Source: PFJX01 sp964393825
GTDB taxonomy: Bacteria; Pseudomonadota; Gammaproteobacteria; Burkholderiales; Thiobacillaceae
Length of the DNA stretch: 64,000 bases
NCBI GenBank assembly: GCA_964393825.1
Contig: CAYMUY010000004.1
Span: forward strand, 62,001-126,000
Direction of reading: 5' to 3'
The position numbers and the translations under genes are program-made. The notes beneath the pieces were generated by a model. The model was not told the DNA's origin, searched no databases, and saw nothing but the letters and a program-made list of their open reading frames with translations. Positions 28,849 through 38,733 of this stretch are shown one piece after another. The stretch's first letter is position 1. The number at the start of each line of letters is the position of its first letter.

Positions 28849-30996
28849 TCAGCGGGACTCCAGCGGCGGTACCCGGCAGGTGCTGTAGAAATCGTAGTAG
28901 TCGATCGCTTCCAGGATGCCGCGGGCATAGCCCGCCTGGGCGAAATAGATGCGCTCCACTTCGGCCAGGGCGCGCAGCTCGTCGTTGTGGCGGTTGGCCA
29001 CCACCACCGCCAGGGTGTTGCCGCGCATCATGTCCTGGTCGGAACCGGAGCCGCCGGCGACCAGGATGTGGTCCAGCGGTACCCCCCACTGGTCGGCGAA
29101 CCAGCGCACCGCGAAGCCCTTGGAGGCGCGGATCGGCAGCACGTCGAGAAACTGGCCGAAGGAAAGGGTGACGTTGACGGTCTGATCGCCCTGGTGCAGC
29201 AGGCGGTTGATCTCTTCGAGGGAGGGCGCCACCCGGGGGTCGATGTAGTAGCTGATCTTGAAGCGGCCCTGTTCTTCCTTGCCCTGCCGCTGCAGGCCCG
29301 GCAACTCGTCGAGGATGGCGCGCACCGCCGCCGGCGTCCAGAGATGGTCGATATGTCGGGTCCAGGCCTTGTCCACGGTGTATTCCGGCGCGAAGTGGAT
29401 GTCCGAGCCGAGGCTGGTGATGAGCACGTCCGGCATCGGGATGCCGTAGCGGCGCATGACCTTGAGCGCGGATTCCAGGGAGCGGCCGGTGGCGATGCCG
29501 AAGCTGGCGCATTTGCGGTGTTCCCGCACCACCTTGATGAATTCGGCCAGCGAGTCCGGGTCGCCCAGCAGGTTCTGGTCGAGGTCGGTGAAGATGGCGC
29601 GGTCGTGATAGAGGTGCGGACGTCGCGGTGGCGGCGGGGTGCGCGTGGCGCGTCCCTGTTCCAGGAGCGGGCGCAGGGCGGCGAGATAGGCGGTGGCGTG
29701 GGACTGCCAGGAATAATGCTGTTGCACGCCACGCAAGCCTTCCTGGGCCAGGCGATGCCAGGTGTCCTTGTCCTGGACGACCCTGAGCAGCGCCGACGCC
29801 ATTTCTTCGGCGTTGAGCGGGTCGATCAGATAGCCGTTGTGGCAGTTGCCGATGATGTCCCGTGGCCCACCGTCGGAGGTGGCGACCAGGGGCAGGCCGC
29901 TGGCGGCGGCCTCGATCAGGGTCAGGCCGAAGGGCTCGGTCAGCGCCGGATTGACGAAGACGCCACCGCTGGCGGTCGCCAACCGGTACAACACCGCCAC
30001 TTCCTCACGCTTGTGGTGTTTCGGGTAGGCCACCTTGCCGTAGAGGTCGTAGCGGTCGATATCCAGCAGCAGATTGCTCAACACGGTCTGGGCGCCGCTG
30101 TCCAGATCGCGAAGATCGTCGCGGTTGCCGGCGACCACCACCAGGTTGGCGCAATCCTGGAGTTCCCGGGATTCCCCGTAGGCCCGCACCAGGGTGGCGA
30201 TGTTCTTGCGCTCGTCCGGGCGTGACAGCGCCAGGATCATCGGCTTGGCGGGGTCCTTCAGGAAGCGCGCCACTTCTGCGGCGATCGGCGCCTGCTGTTC
30301 ACGGCCATCCGGCGGCATGAAGGATTTCAGGTCGGTACCCGGCGGCACGACCCGCATCTGCTCCGGCTGGTAGTGGTCGTAGAGGCCGTACTGCTCTTCG
30401 ATCTCGTTGGCGGTGGAAGCGATGACCAGGGAGGCGGAACCCAGGGTCAGTTCCTCGGCCTCCACCCGCCGCGCCATGTGGTAGCGGCTCTCGATCACAT
30501 CCCGCTTGACACCGGAGGCGATCAGCCGGCGCCGCTTCACCCGGCCGAGGGAATGGCCGGTATGCACCAGGGGCACGCCCAGCAGGTTGGCCAGGCGGGT
30601 GCCGACATAGCCGGCATCGGCATAGTGACTGTGAACGATGTCTGGCGTGAGGCCCTCGGTACGCAGGAACGCCAGGGCATTGTCGGCGAAGGAGTCCAGG
30701 TGATCCCAGAGTTCCTCCTTGCGCAGGTATCCCTCGGGCCCAGCGTCGATGCGCACGATGCGCGCCTTGTCGCCGAGGACTTCGATGGGCTCGGCATAGT
30801 CCGGGCTGAGTTGCGGGTCGACCACCCGTCGCGTCATCAGGTCCACCCGCGCCACGCCGGGCAGTTCAGCCAGCGCGCGCGCCAGCTCCACCACATACAA
30901 GGTCTGGCCGCCGGTATCGGCATCGCGGCCCAGTTCCAGGTCGCGGCCGCGTATCAGGCCATGCACACTGATCAAAAGCAGATGCAACGGGGTCAT
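28849..30996 (-). CDS. sps: Sucrose-phosphate synthase with C-terminal SPP-like domain
   Basis: The 715-residue protein joins fructose-6-phosphate and a nucleotide-glucose. The GT4 part (about 1-450) opens with ISVHGLIRGRDLELGRDADTGGQTLYVVELA, the acceptor-side signature. It also has HSHYADAGYVG, ALSRPDERKNI and the donor-binding EPFGLTLIEAAASGLPLVAT. From about 470 a HAD domain follows (IFTDLDQNLLG), but its motif IV reads GGSGSDQDM in place of GDSGNDxxM, so it is probably non-catalytic. The ATG at 30996 overlaps the fructokinase stop as ATGA. Confidence 0.93.
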   Translation of the reverse strand: MTPLHLLLISVHGLIRGRDLELGRDADTGGQTLYVVELARALAELPGVARVDLMTRRVVDPQLSPDYAEPIEVLGDKARIVRIDAGPEGYLRKEELWDHLDSFADNALAFLRTEGLTPDIVHSHYADAGYVGTRLANLLGVPLVHTGHSLGRVKRRRLIASGVKRDVIESRYHMARRVEAEELTLGSASLVIASTANEIEEQYGLYDHYQPEQMRVVPPGTDLKSFMPPDGREQQAPIAAEVARFLKDPAKPMILALSRPDERKNIATLVRAYGESRELQDCANLVVVAGNRDDLRDLDSGAQTVLSNLLLDIDRYDLYGKVAYPKHHKREEVAVLYRLATASGGVFVNPALTEPFGLTLIEAAASGLPLVATSDGGPRDIIGNCHNGYLIDPLNAEEMASALLRVVQDKDTWHRLAQEGLRGVQQHYSWQSHATAYLAALRPLLEQGRATRTPPPPRRPHLYHDRAIFTDLDQNLLGDPDSLAEFIKVVREHRKCASFGIATGRSLESALKVMRRYGIPMPDVLITSLGSDIHFAPEYTVDKAWTRHIDHLWTPAAVRAILDELPGLQRQGKEEQGRFKISYYIDPRVAPSLEEINRLLHQGDQTVNVTLSFGQFLDVLPIRASKGFAVRWFADQWGVPLDHILVAGGSGSDQDMMRGNTLAVVVANRHNDELRALAEVERIYFAQAGYARGILEAIDYYDFYSTCRVPPLESR

Positions 30997-31964
30997 GTCG
31001 TGCTCTCTCCCTCGAGTCGCCATTCACTGATGAACGGACGGTAGAAGTCCGCGCTGTCCGGAATGGCGCCACGCAGACGGCAGATTTGTCCGGCGAAGCG
31101 ATGCGCGCGCGTCAGGGTTTGCTCCAGCGGCCAGTCCTGGGTCAGACCGAGCAGGAAGACGGCGGCGAAGCCGTCACCGGCGCCGACGGTGTCGACCGCG
31201 TCGACCACTGTTTCCGCCGCACCGGACTGGAAATGCTCGCCGTTGGACTTCAACAACCAGGCGCCTTTTTCGCCCTGGGTGACCAGCAACTGACGCAGAT
31301 TGAAGGCGTGGATCAGGCGTTCGCCGAGCAGCTTCGCGCCGCCGCTGCCCTGTCCCATCATGTGGGCGACGCGGTGCAACTCCTCCTCGTTCACCTTGAC
31401 GACGTCTGCCTTGCCCAGCGACCAGCGCAGCACGTCCTTGCGCACCCAGGGGTCGCGCAGGTTGATGTCGAGGAACGTGTGCGTATGTGCCGCCTGCAAC
31501 AGCGCCCGCAATGCCGGGCGCGAAGCGGCGCGTTGCGCGAGGGTGCCGAAGTAGACCCATTGCGGTCGCCGCGACAGGGCGACCAGACGCGCCATCTCGG
31601 CGTGGATGAAGTCCCAGGCCTGCTCGGGAACGATCTCGAAATGGTGGCCGTTCGCGTCCATGGTGATGCGGACCTGGCCAGTGGGGTGCAGGCTGTCCTG
31701 CTGCACGCCGTCGATGGGCAGGCCGGCGGCCTGGATCGTTTCCAGCAGCCGGCGGCCGCGCTCGTCCTTGCCGATACGGGTGACCAGCACCGGCGCGATC
31801 CCGGCGCCGCGTCCGAGTCCGAGCAGGTGATGGGCGACGTTGAAGGGGGCGCCGCCCTGGACTTCGCGATCCGGGAAACAGTCCACCAGGACTTCGCCGA
31901 ACAGGACGATGGACGTGCCGGCACCTTCGTCCGGGGAGGCTGGAGGGGCGGTGGTCTCCTGCAT
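30993..31964 (-). CDS. Fructokinase (PfkB family)
   Basis: The 323-residue ribokinase-family enzyme has the N-terminal VLFGEVLVDCFPD, the substrate GGAPFNVAHHLLGLG motif, and the C-terminal anion-hole signature DTVGAGDGFAAVFLLGL with the catalytic Asp. It most resembles fructokinases. In sucrose loci it recycles fructose released from sucrose, or supplies F6P for sucrose-phosphate synthase. It lies 12 bases after the cytochrome gene and overlaps sps by ATGA. Confidence 0.88.
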   Translation of the reverse strand: MQETTAPPASPDEGAGTSIVLFGEVLVDCFPDREVQGGAPFNVAHHLLGLGRGAGIAPVLVTRIGKDERGRRLLETIQAAGLPIDGVQQDSLHPTGQVRITMDANGHHFEIVPEQAWDFIHAEMARLVALSRRPQWVYFGTLAQRAASRPALRALLQAAHTHTFLDINLRDPWVRKDVLRWSLGKADVVKVNEEELHRVAHMMGQGSGGAKLLGERLIHAFNLRQLLVTQGEKGAWLLKSNGEHFQSGAAETVVDAVDTVGAGDGFAAVFLLGLTQDWPLEQTLTRAHRFAGQICRLRGAIPDSADFYRPFISEWRLEGESTT

Positions 31965-31976
31965 TCGGGCGCGGCC

Positions 31977-32369
31977 TCAGCTACCCAGATAGAGGGCGAG
32001 GGCGGCGATCTGTTCGTCGCTCAGCGGCTTGGCGATGGTCGCCATGAGGGCCGATCTCGGGCCCACGGTGTCGCCAGCGCGATAGGCGCGCAGTCGAGCC
32101 TCCACATCCTTGACGCTCAACTTCGCCAGGCTCGGAAAATCGCCCACCCCTTCGCCGGTCTCGCCATGGCAGGCGATGCAGGCACGCTTGTACACGGTGT
32201 AGGCGTCATCGCCGATGGTCGCCATGGCCTCCGCCATCGCGCCGACTTCCGCCTGGGTCGGCGGCGCGACCGCTGCTTCAGGTTTGGCGGCCGGCGCCTT
32301 GGTGCCGTCGCCACAAGCGCTCAGCAGAACCAGCAATGCGACCAGCAGGGAATGGCGGTGAAATGACAT
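31977..32369 (-). CDS. Monoheme cytochrome c lipoprotein
   Basis: The 130-residue protein has a signal peptide ending in the lipobox LLSACG (Cys19), so it is likely anchored to a membrane. A Pro/Ala-rich linker leads to a class I cytochrome c domain with CIACH at 64-68 (KRACIACHGETGEGVGDFPSLA). A likely Met ligand near 109 sits in SALMATIAKPLSDEQI. The C-terminal LALYLGS is typical. It precedes fructokinase by only 12 bases and may head the sucrose run. It is divergent from marR. Confidence 0.88.
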   Translation of the reverse strand: MSFHRHSLLVALLVLLSACGDGTKAPAAKPEAAVAPPTQAEVGAMAEAMATIGDDAYTVYKRACIACHGETGEGVGDFPSLAKLSVKDVEARLRAYRAGDTVGPRSALMATIAKPLSDEQIAALALYLGS

Positions 32370-32517
32370 GGACGTTCTCCTGTTTGGCGGGGCGCCGCGA
32401 CAGAATGTGGGCGATAACCCCGGTAAGGTGTTCTCTAAAATACTTTTGCATAATAACATGAAGCTGTTTTTTCGCGCCCCACACGCCACATTCATTTCAC
32501 CTTCACGGACTGTTTTC
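32370..32517. promoter_or_regulatory. Divergent promoter region between cytochrome c and marR genes
   Basis: This 148-base spacer includes an AT-rich island at about 32431-32475, unlike its GC-rich surroundings. A TAAAAT at 32436-32441 could be a marR -10 box. MarR regulators usually bind such divergent spacers to control both sides. I see no clean operator dyad. Confidence 0.4.
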
Positions 32518-32991
32518 ATGACCCGCCCGCGCGTGCACGAGACCCTGCAAAAATTCCGCATCATCATCGGCGCGGTGCGCCAGCATTCGCGCGCGCTGGA
32601 AGCGGCCTGCGGCATCAGCGGCGCCCAGGTCTGGATGCTGGCCAGCATCGCCGAACAGCCGGATATCACCGTATCTCGGTTGAGCCAGACCTTGTCCATC
32701 CATATCTCGACCGCCAGCAACCTGCTCGACAAGCTCGCCCGCGCCGGCCTGGTCGACCGTCTGCGCAGCGAAGAAGACCGCCGCGTGGTGCGCCTGCGTC
32801 TGACCGAGGCGGGTACCGCCGTGCTCGAGCGGGCGCCGAAGCCGTTGTCCGGCCTGGTGTTCGATGCCCTGGAAAAGATGGGGGCGGAAGACCTGGCCAG
32901 ACTGGACGCCGACCTCGCCACCCTGATCGGGATCATGAAACCGGCGGATTTGGACGCCGCCAACGAACCGATGTCCAATCTGGTGCGTTGA
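32518..32991 (+). CDS. MarR family transcriptional regulator
   Basis: The 157-residue protein has the MarR winged-helix layout. The recognition helix region reads TVSRLSQTLSIHISTASNLLDKLARAGLVDR, and the wing is RLRSEEDRRVVRLRLTEAG. ATG 32518 gives the usual length, but its ribosome-binding site is weak; ATG 32458 would add 20 residues. Its ligand is unknown. The divergent cytochrome-sucrose run is a likely target. Confidence 0.88.
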   Translation: MTRPRVHETLQKFRIIIGAVRQHSRALEAACGISGAQVWMLASIAEQPDITVSRLSQTLSIHISTASNLLDKLARAGLVDRLRSEEDRRVVRLRLTEAGTAVLERAPKPLSGLVFDALEKMGAEDLARLDADLATLIGIMKPADLDAANEPMSNLVR

Positions 32992-33105
32992 GCGCCGCGC
33001 AACGGCGTGGAACATCCTTGGCCGCGGCCCGCCGAAGCCCGGAACCGGCAGGCCGTCCTGTGATATAAATCGCGCGTTTTTTTCAGGTTTTTCAGGGGTA
33101 TCCAG

Positions 33106-34263
33106 GTGACTTTCGCCAAGCATGCACTTTCCGCGCTGACGCTCGCGCTGGCTTTTTCCACGGCATTGTCCCTCTCCGGTTGCGGCAAGACCGAGAACGG
33201 CGGCGGCAATGTCATCAAGATTGGCTCCGTCGCCCCCCTGACCGGCCCGCAAACCCACATCGGCAAGGACAACGAGAACGGCGCTCGCCTGGCGGTGGAT
33301 GAAATCAACGCCCAGGGATTGGTGTTGGGCGGCAAGAAGGTGACGCTGGAACTCCTCGGCGAGGACGATCAGGCGGAGCCCAAGACCGCCACCATCGTCG
33401 CCCAGAAACTGGTGGATGCCGGCGTCGTGGCGGTGATCGGCCACCTCAACTCCGGCACCACCATCCCGGCCTCGCGCATCTACCATGATGCCGGCATCCC
33501 CCAGATTTCCCCCTCCGCCACCGCCGTGGCCTACACCGCGCAGGGCTACAACACCGCTTACCGGGTGATGGCCAACGACGCCCAGCAGGGCAAGGCGCTG
33601 GGCCAGTTCGCGGTGACCAGGCTGGGCGCGAAGAAGGTTGCCATCATCGACGACCGCACCGCCTACGGCCAGGGCCTCGCCGACGAGTTCGAGAAAGCCG
33701 TCATTGCGGCGGGGGGCGAGATCGTCGCGCACGAATTCACCAACGACAAGGCCACCGATTTCACCGCCATCCTCACCAGCATCAAGGGCAAGGCACCGGA
33801 CCTGGTGTTCTTCGGCGGCATGGACCCGCAAGGCGGGCCGATGGCCAAGCAGTTGAAGCGCCTGGGCTTGACCGCGAAGTTGCTCGGCGGCGACGGCCTG
33901 CAGAACGCCAACTTCGTGAAGCTGGCGGGCGCCGATGCCGAGGGCGTGCTCGCTTCCTCGCCCGGCCTGCCGATCGATTCCATGCCCGGCGGCCCGGAAT
34001 TCCGCAAGAAGTTCGAGGCCAAGTACGGTGTCATCCAGGTCTACGCCCCCTATGCCTACGATGCCGTCTACGCCCTGGTCGGCGCCATGAAGCGCGCCGA
34101 TTCCAGTACCCCGGCCAAGGTGCTGGCGGAACTGCCGAAGACCGACCTGCAAGGCGTCAGCGGCCCGATCAGGTTCGATGCCAAGGGCGACACCCAGGGG
34201 GGTGCGGTGACCCTCTATGAAGTCAAGAACGGCGCCTGGCAGGTGCTGGAAACGGTCAAGTAG
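33106..34263 (+). CDS. livJ: Branched-chain amino-acid type ABC transporter, substrate-binding lipoprotein
   Basis: The 385-residue protein starts at GTG 33106 with AGGGG upstream. Its signal peptide ends in LSGC (Cys26), so it is a lipoprotein. The Leu/Ile/Val-binding pattern IKIGSVAPLTGPQTHIGKDNENGARLAVDEIN, then VIGHLNSGTTIPASRIYHDAGIPQISPSAT, is clear. It is followed by livH, livM, livG and livF. The true ligand could be an amino acid, urea or an aromatic compound; the binding protein alone does not settle it. Confidence 0.92.
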   Translation: MTFAKHALSALTLALAFSTALSLSGCGKTENGGGNVIKIGSVAPLTGPQTHIGKDNENGARLAVDEINAQGLVLGGKKVTLELLGEDDQAEPKTATIVAQKLVDAGVVAVIGHLNSGTTIPASRIYHDAGIPQISPSATAVAYTAQGYNTAYRVMANDAQQGKALGQFAVTRLGAKKVAIIDDRTAYGQGLADEFEKAVIAAGGEIVAHEFTNDKATDFTAILTSIKGKAPDLVFFGGMDPQGGPMAKQLKRLGLTAKLLGGDGLQNANFVKLAGADAEGVLASSPGLPIDSMPGGPEFRKKFEAKYGVIQVYAPYAYDAVYALVGAMKRADSSTPAKVLAELPKTDLQGVSGPIRFDAKGDTQGGAVTLYEVKNGAWQVLETVK

Positions 34264-34330
34264 GTTGGCAGTATTCAGACGGCAGTTTGCAGCAACAGCA
34301 AGGGCTCCCTGAACACTGCCGGCTGCCAAC
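34264..34330. repeat. Inverted arrays of degenerate heptamers between livJ and livH
   Basis: Left units: GGCAGTA, TTCAGAC, GGCAGTT, TGCAGCA at 34267-34294. Right units, mirrored: CTGAACA, CTGCCGG, CTGCCAA at 34309-34329. GTTGGCAG (34264-34271) pairs exactly with CTGCCAAC (34323-34330). The architecture repeats that of the mreB-mreC element although the sequence differs. It may form a hairpin that stabilises the livJ message above livHMGF. Confidence 0.7.
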
Positions 34331-34336
34331 AATAAA

Positions 34337-35266
34337 ATGGACATCTTCCTCCAACAACTCGTCAACGGCCTCGTGCTGGGCAGCATCTACGCCCTGGTGG
34401 CGCTCGGCTACACCATGGTCTACGGCATCCTGGAACTGATCAACTTCGCCCACGGCGAAGTGACCATGGTCGGGGCGATGGTCGCCCTGACCGTCATCGG
34501 CGTGCTGGCCGGCGTCGCGCCGGACCTGCCCGGCGTGCTGATCGTGCTGGGCGGCATCATGGTGGCGATTCCCGCCTGCATGGCGCTGGCCTTCGGCATC
34601 GAGAAGGTCGCCTACCGGCCCTTGCGCCGCGCCCCCCGGCTGGCGCCGCTGATCACCGCCATCGGCGTCTCCATCATCCTGCAGAACCTGGCGATGCTGA
34701 TCTGGGGCCGCCAGTACATCTCCTTCCCGCCGCTGCTGCCACGCGCTCATTTCGAGTTCCTCGGCGCGCACATTACGTTGCTGCAGATCGTCATCGTCGT
34801 GCTGGCAGTGGCGATCATGGCCGGGCTCTGGCTGCTGGTGGAAAAGACCCGCCTCGGTCGCGCCATGCGCGCCACCGCGCAATCGCGGGAAGTGGCGCAG
34901 TTGATGGGCGTGAATGTCGACCGGGTGATCTCCGCGACCTTCATCATCGGCGCCGCCATCGCCGCCATCGCCGGCGTCATGGTGAGCGCCTACTACGGCC
35001 TGGCGCATTACTACATGGGCTTCATGCTCGGCCTGAAGGCCTTCTCGGCGGCGGTACTGGGGGGGATCGGCAACATCGCCGGGGCGATGCTGGGCGGCCT
35101 GCTGCTGGGGGTGATCGAGGCGCTCGGCGCCGGCTACATCGGCGACATCACCGGTGGCTTCCTCGGCAGCCATTACCAGGACGTGTTCGCTTTCTTCGTG
35201 CTGATCGGGGTGCTGGTGTTCCGGCCCTCGGGCCTGCTCGGTGAGCGGGTGGCCAATCGGGCATGA
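34337..35266 (+). CDS. livH: Branched-chain amino-acid ABC transporter permease LivH
   Basis: The 309-residue membrane protein has about eight hydrophobic segments. It carries the LivH opening QQLVNGLVLGSIYALVALGYTMVYGILELINFAHGE, the coupling-helix region TRLGRAMRATAQSREVAQLMGVNVDRV, and KAFSAAVLGGIGNIAGAMLGG. The stop overlaps livM by ATGA. Confidence 0.95.
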   Translation: MDIFLQQLVNGLVLGSIYALVALGYTMVYGILELINFAHGEVTMVGAMVALTVIGVLAGVAPDLPGVLIVLGGIMVAIPACMALAFGIEKVAYRPLRRAPRLAPLITAIGVSIILQNLAMLIWGRQYISFPPLLPRAHFEFLGAHITLLQIVIVVLAVAIMAGLWLLVEKTRLGRAMRATAQSREVAQLMGVNVDRVISATFIIGAAIAAIAGVMVSAYYGLAHYYMGFMLGLKAFSAAVLGGIGNIAGAMLGGLLLGVIEALGAGYIGDITGGFLGSHYQDVFAFFVLIGVLVFRPSGLLGERVANRA

Positions 35267-36375
35267 GGCGCGTGTTCGATCCCCTGCGCCGGAGGCCGCG
35301 CCTGGCGCTCGCCTTGGTCGCCGTCCTGCTCGCCGTGCTGCCCTTCATGGTCGGCGGCGGCCTCGGCAATTCCTGGGTGCGGGTGCTGGATTTCGTCCTG
35401 CTCTACGTGCTGCTGGCCGTCGGCCTGAACATCGTGGTTGGTTATGCCGGCCTGCTCGACCTCGGCTACATCGCCTTCTATGCGCTCGGCGCCTATCTCT
35501 ATGCCTGGCTGGCCAGCCCGCATTTCGGCCTGCACCTGCCGTTCTGGGCGGTACTGCCGATCGGCGCCGCCTTCGCCGGCCTCTTCGGCGTCCTGCTGGG
35601 GGCGCCGACGCTGCGCCTGCGCGGCGATTACCTGGCCATCGTCACCCTCGGCTTCGGTGAAATCATCCGCATCTTCATGAACAACCTGAACGCCCCGTTC
35701 AACCTCACCAACGGTCCGCAGGGCATGAACCTGATCGACCCGGTCCATGTGGGCGGCCTCTCCCTGGGCAAGACCCTGCATGTCGCGGGTGTGAGCGTGC
35801 CGTCCACCTATCTCTATTACTACCTGTTCCTCGCCTTCACCCTGCTGGCCATCCTGATCGCGATGCGGCTGCAGGACTCGCGCATCGGCCGCGCCTGGGC
35901 GGCGCTGCGCGAGGATGAGATCGCCGCGGCGGCGATGGGCATCAACACCCGCAACGTGAAACTGCTGGCCTTCGCCATGGGGGCAAGCTTCGGCGGTCTC
36001 GCCGGCGGCCTGTTCGCGGCGTTCCAGGGCTTCATCAGCCCGGAGAGCTTCACCCTCTGGGAGTCCATCCTGGTGTTGTGCATGATCGTCCTGGGCGGCA
36101 TGGGCAACATCCCCGGCGTCATCCTCGGCGCCGTCCTGCTTACCGTGATTCCGGAGGCATTGCGCTACATCGGCGACCTGCAGCGGGCGACTCTCGGCCA
36201 TGTCGTGGTGGACCCGTCCGACCTGCGCATGCTGCTGTTCGGTGTGGCCCTGGTGGCGATGATGCTGTTCCGCCCCGCCGGCCTGCTGCCGTCGCGCCAG
36301 CGCAAGCGCGAGTTCGCCGCCGAGGACGGCATCGCCGAGCAGGAACAGGCCACCCTCTATGACGCCAAGGCCTAG
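35263..36375 (+). CDS. livM: Branched-chain amino-acid ABC transporter permease LivM
   Basis: The 370-residue membrane protein has GYAGLLDLGYIAFYALGAY near the N-terminus. The coupling segment is SRIGRAWAALREDEIAAAAMGINTRNVKLLAF, and VLGGMGNIPGVILGAVLL follows near the end. All are LivM signatures. About nine membrane segments are visible. Its start overlaps livH, and the stop is two bases before the GTG of livG. Confidence 0.95.
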   Translation: MRRVFDPLRRRPRLALALVAVLLAVLPFMVGGGLGNSWVRVLDFVLLYVLLAVGLNIVVGYAGLLDLGYIAFYALGAYLYAWLASPHFGLHLPFWAVLPIGAAFAGLFGVLLGAPTLRLRGDYLAIVTLGFGEIIRIFMNNLNAPFNLTNGPQGMNLIDPVHVGGLSLGKTLHVAGVSVPSTYLYYYLFLAFTLLAILIAMRLQDSRIGRAWAALREDEIAAAAMGINTRNVKLLAFAMGASFGGLAGGLFAAFQGFISPESFTLWESILVLCMIVLGGMGNIPGVILGAVLLTVIPEALRYIGDLQRATLGHVVVDPSDLRMLLFGVALVAMMLFRPAGLLPSRQRKREFAAEDGIAEQEQATLYDAKA

Positions 36376-36377
36376 CC

Positions 36378-37138
<761 letters not shown>

Positions 37139-37142
<4 letters not shown>

Positions 37143-37858
37143 GCCACACCGCGCCGCTACTCTCTGTCCACGGCCTCAAGGTCGGCTACGGTGGCATCCA
37201 TGCCGTGCGGGGCATCGATCTCGAAGTCAAAGAAGGCGAACTGGTCTGCCTGATCGGCGCCAACGGCGCCGGCAAGAGCAGCACGCTCAAGGGCCTGATG
37301 GGGCTGGTGGCGCGCAGTGGCGAGATTCACTTCGACGGCGAGCGCCTGCACCATGCCGCGACTCATGCCATCGTTGCCCGCGGCCTCGCCCTGGTGCCGG
37401 AAGGACGCGGCATCTTCGGCCGCCTGACGGTGGCGGAGAACCTCGACATGGGCGCCTTCCTGCGCCGCGACCGCGCCGGCATCAAGGCCGACCTGGCGCG
37501 CGCCTACGCGCTCTTCCCGCGCCTGGAGGAGCGCCGCGCGCAACTGGCCGGCACCCTCTCCGGCGGTGAGCAGCAGATGCTGGCCATCGCCCGCGCCATG
37601 ATGGGCCGGCCGCGCCTGCTGCTGCTGGACGAGCCGAGCATGGGCCTGGCGCCGCTGATGGTGCAGAAGATCTACGAAACCATCGCCGCTATCGCCGCCG
37701 AGGGCGTCACCCTCCTGCTGGTGGAGCAGAACGCCCACCTCGCCCTGAAGGTCAGCCACCGCGCCTACGTCATGGAAAGCGGCGCCATCACCCTCTCCGG
37801 GCCCTCCGTGGAACTGGCGAACGACCCGCAGGTCCGCGCCGCCTATCTGGGCGAATAG
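37139..37858 (+). CDS. livF: Branched-chain amino-acid ABC transporter ATP-binding protein LivF
   Basis: The 239-residue ATPase has Walker A GANGAGKSSTLK, the LivF-specific LVPEGRGIFGRLTVAENLDMG, the signature LSGGEQQMLAIARAMM, Walker B LLLLDEPSMGLAPLMV and VEQNAHLAL. It completes the livJ-H-M-G-F importer. The next gene starts 153 bases later. Confidence 0.96.
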
Positions 37859-38011
37859 CACGGTCATACGGCTGGTTTCGCCGCACTGCAACAACAGTTA
37901 GAATCAGTCTTATCCGGTGCCTCGGATGGTGGCCAGGTGTAACGCCGTGTCGCCGGGGAAGCAGGCCGGCCGGAAAATTCCGTCAATCCAATCGCAATGA
38001 GGTAAAGCAAC

Positions 38012-38614
38012 ATGGCTGTTCTAGTTGGCAAGCAAGCCCCCGATTTCACCGCCGTCGCCGTCATGGGCGACAACAGTTTCGACGAAAGCTTCACCCTGTC
38101 GGCCCAGATCAAGGACAAGTACGCGGTCATTTTCTTCTACCCGCTCGACTTCACCTTCGTCTGCCCGTCCGAACTGATCGCCTTCGACCATCGCCTGAAC
38201 GAGTTCAAGGCGCGTGGCGTGGAAGTGATCGGCGTCTCCATCGACTCCCAGTTCACCCACCTGGCCTGGAAGAACACCCCCGTCAACAACGGCGGCATCG
38301 GCCAGGTCCAGTACCCGCTGGTCGCCGACATCAAGCACGAGATCTGCCAGGCCTATGACGTCGAGCACGCCGCCGGCGTCGCCTTCCGCGGCTCCTTCCT
38401 GATCGACAAGGCGGGCGTCGTCCGCCACCAGGTGGTCAACGACCTGCCGCTGGGCCGCAACATCGACGAAATGCTGCGCGTCATCGACGCCCTGCAGTTC
38501 ACCGAAGAGCATGGCGAGGTCTGCCCCGCCGGCTGGAAGAAGGGTGACGAAGGCATGAAGGCCAGCACCGCGGGTGTGGCCGAATACCTGGCCAAGCACG
38601 CCGGCGAACTGTAA
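38012..38614 (+). CDS. Typical 2-Cys peroxiredoxin (AhpC/Prx1 type)
   Basis: The 200-residue enzyme reduces hydrogen peroxide and organic peroxides. The peroxidatic Cys51 lies in DFTFVCPSE and the resolving Cys171 in GEVCPAGW. The C-terminal tail is eukaryote-like in length. ATGAGGTAAAG precedes the ATG. It is monocistronic, with its own strong terminator. The reductant, thioredoxin or AhpF, is not encoded nearby. Confidence 0.95.
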   Translation: MAVLVGKQAPDFTAVAVMGDNSFDESFTLSAQIKDKYAVIFFYPLDFTFVCPSELIAFDHRLNEFKARGVEVIGVSIDSQFTHLAWKNTPVNNGGIGQVQYPLVADIKHEICQAYDVEHAAGVAFRGSFLIDKAGVVRHQVVNDLPLGRNIDEMLRVIDALQFTEEHGEVCPAGWKKGDEGMKASTAGVAEYLAKHAGEL

Positions 38615-38637
38615 TACCCGGTTTTCCGCCGGATCGG

Positions 38638-38660
38638 AAAGGGGGCTTCGGCCCCCTTTT
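38638..38660 (+). terminator. Intrinsic terminator with UUCG tetraloop
   Basis: AAAGGGGGC and GCCCCCTTT form a 9-bp stem closed by TTCG, followed by a further T. It ends the peroxiredoxin unit. Confidence 0.93.
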
Positions 38661-38733
38661 CAATTGGTCCGGTCGAAAGGAGGCGTCAGGCGGGGGCTAC
38701 AATCGGCACGCTGCATCACTTTCTGTTGTCACC

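Noticed and set aside
28849..29600. The C-terminal HAD domain of SPS as a second active phosphatase
   Set aside because: Motif IV reads GGSGSDQDM and motif I ends in Asn where the family has Thr, so activity is unlikely; the separate spp gene is complete.
27832..30225. A 797-codon plus-strand frame opposite spp and sps
   Set aside because: It is antisense to the sucrose genes, with no domain or ribosome-binding site.
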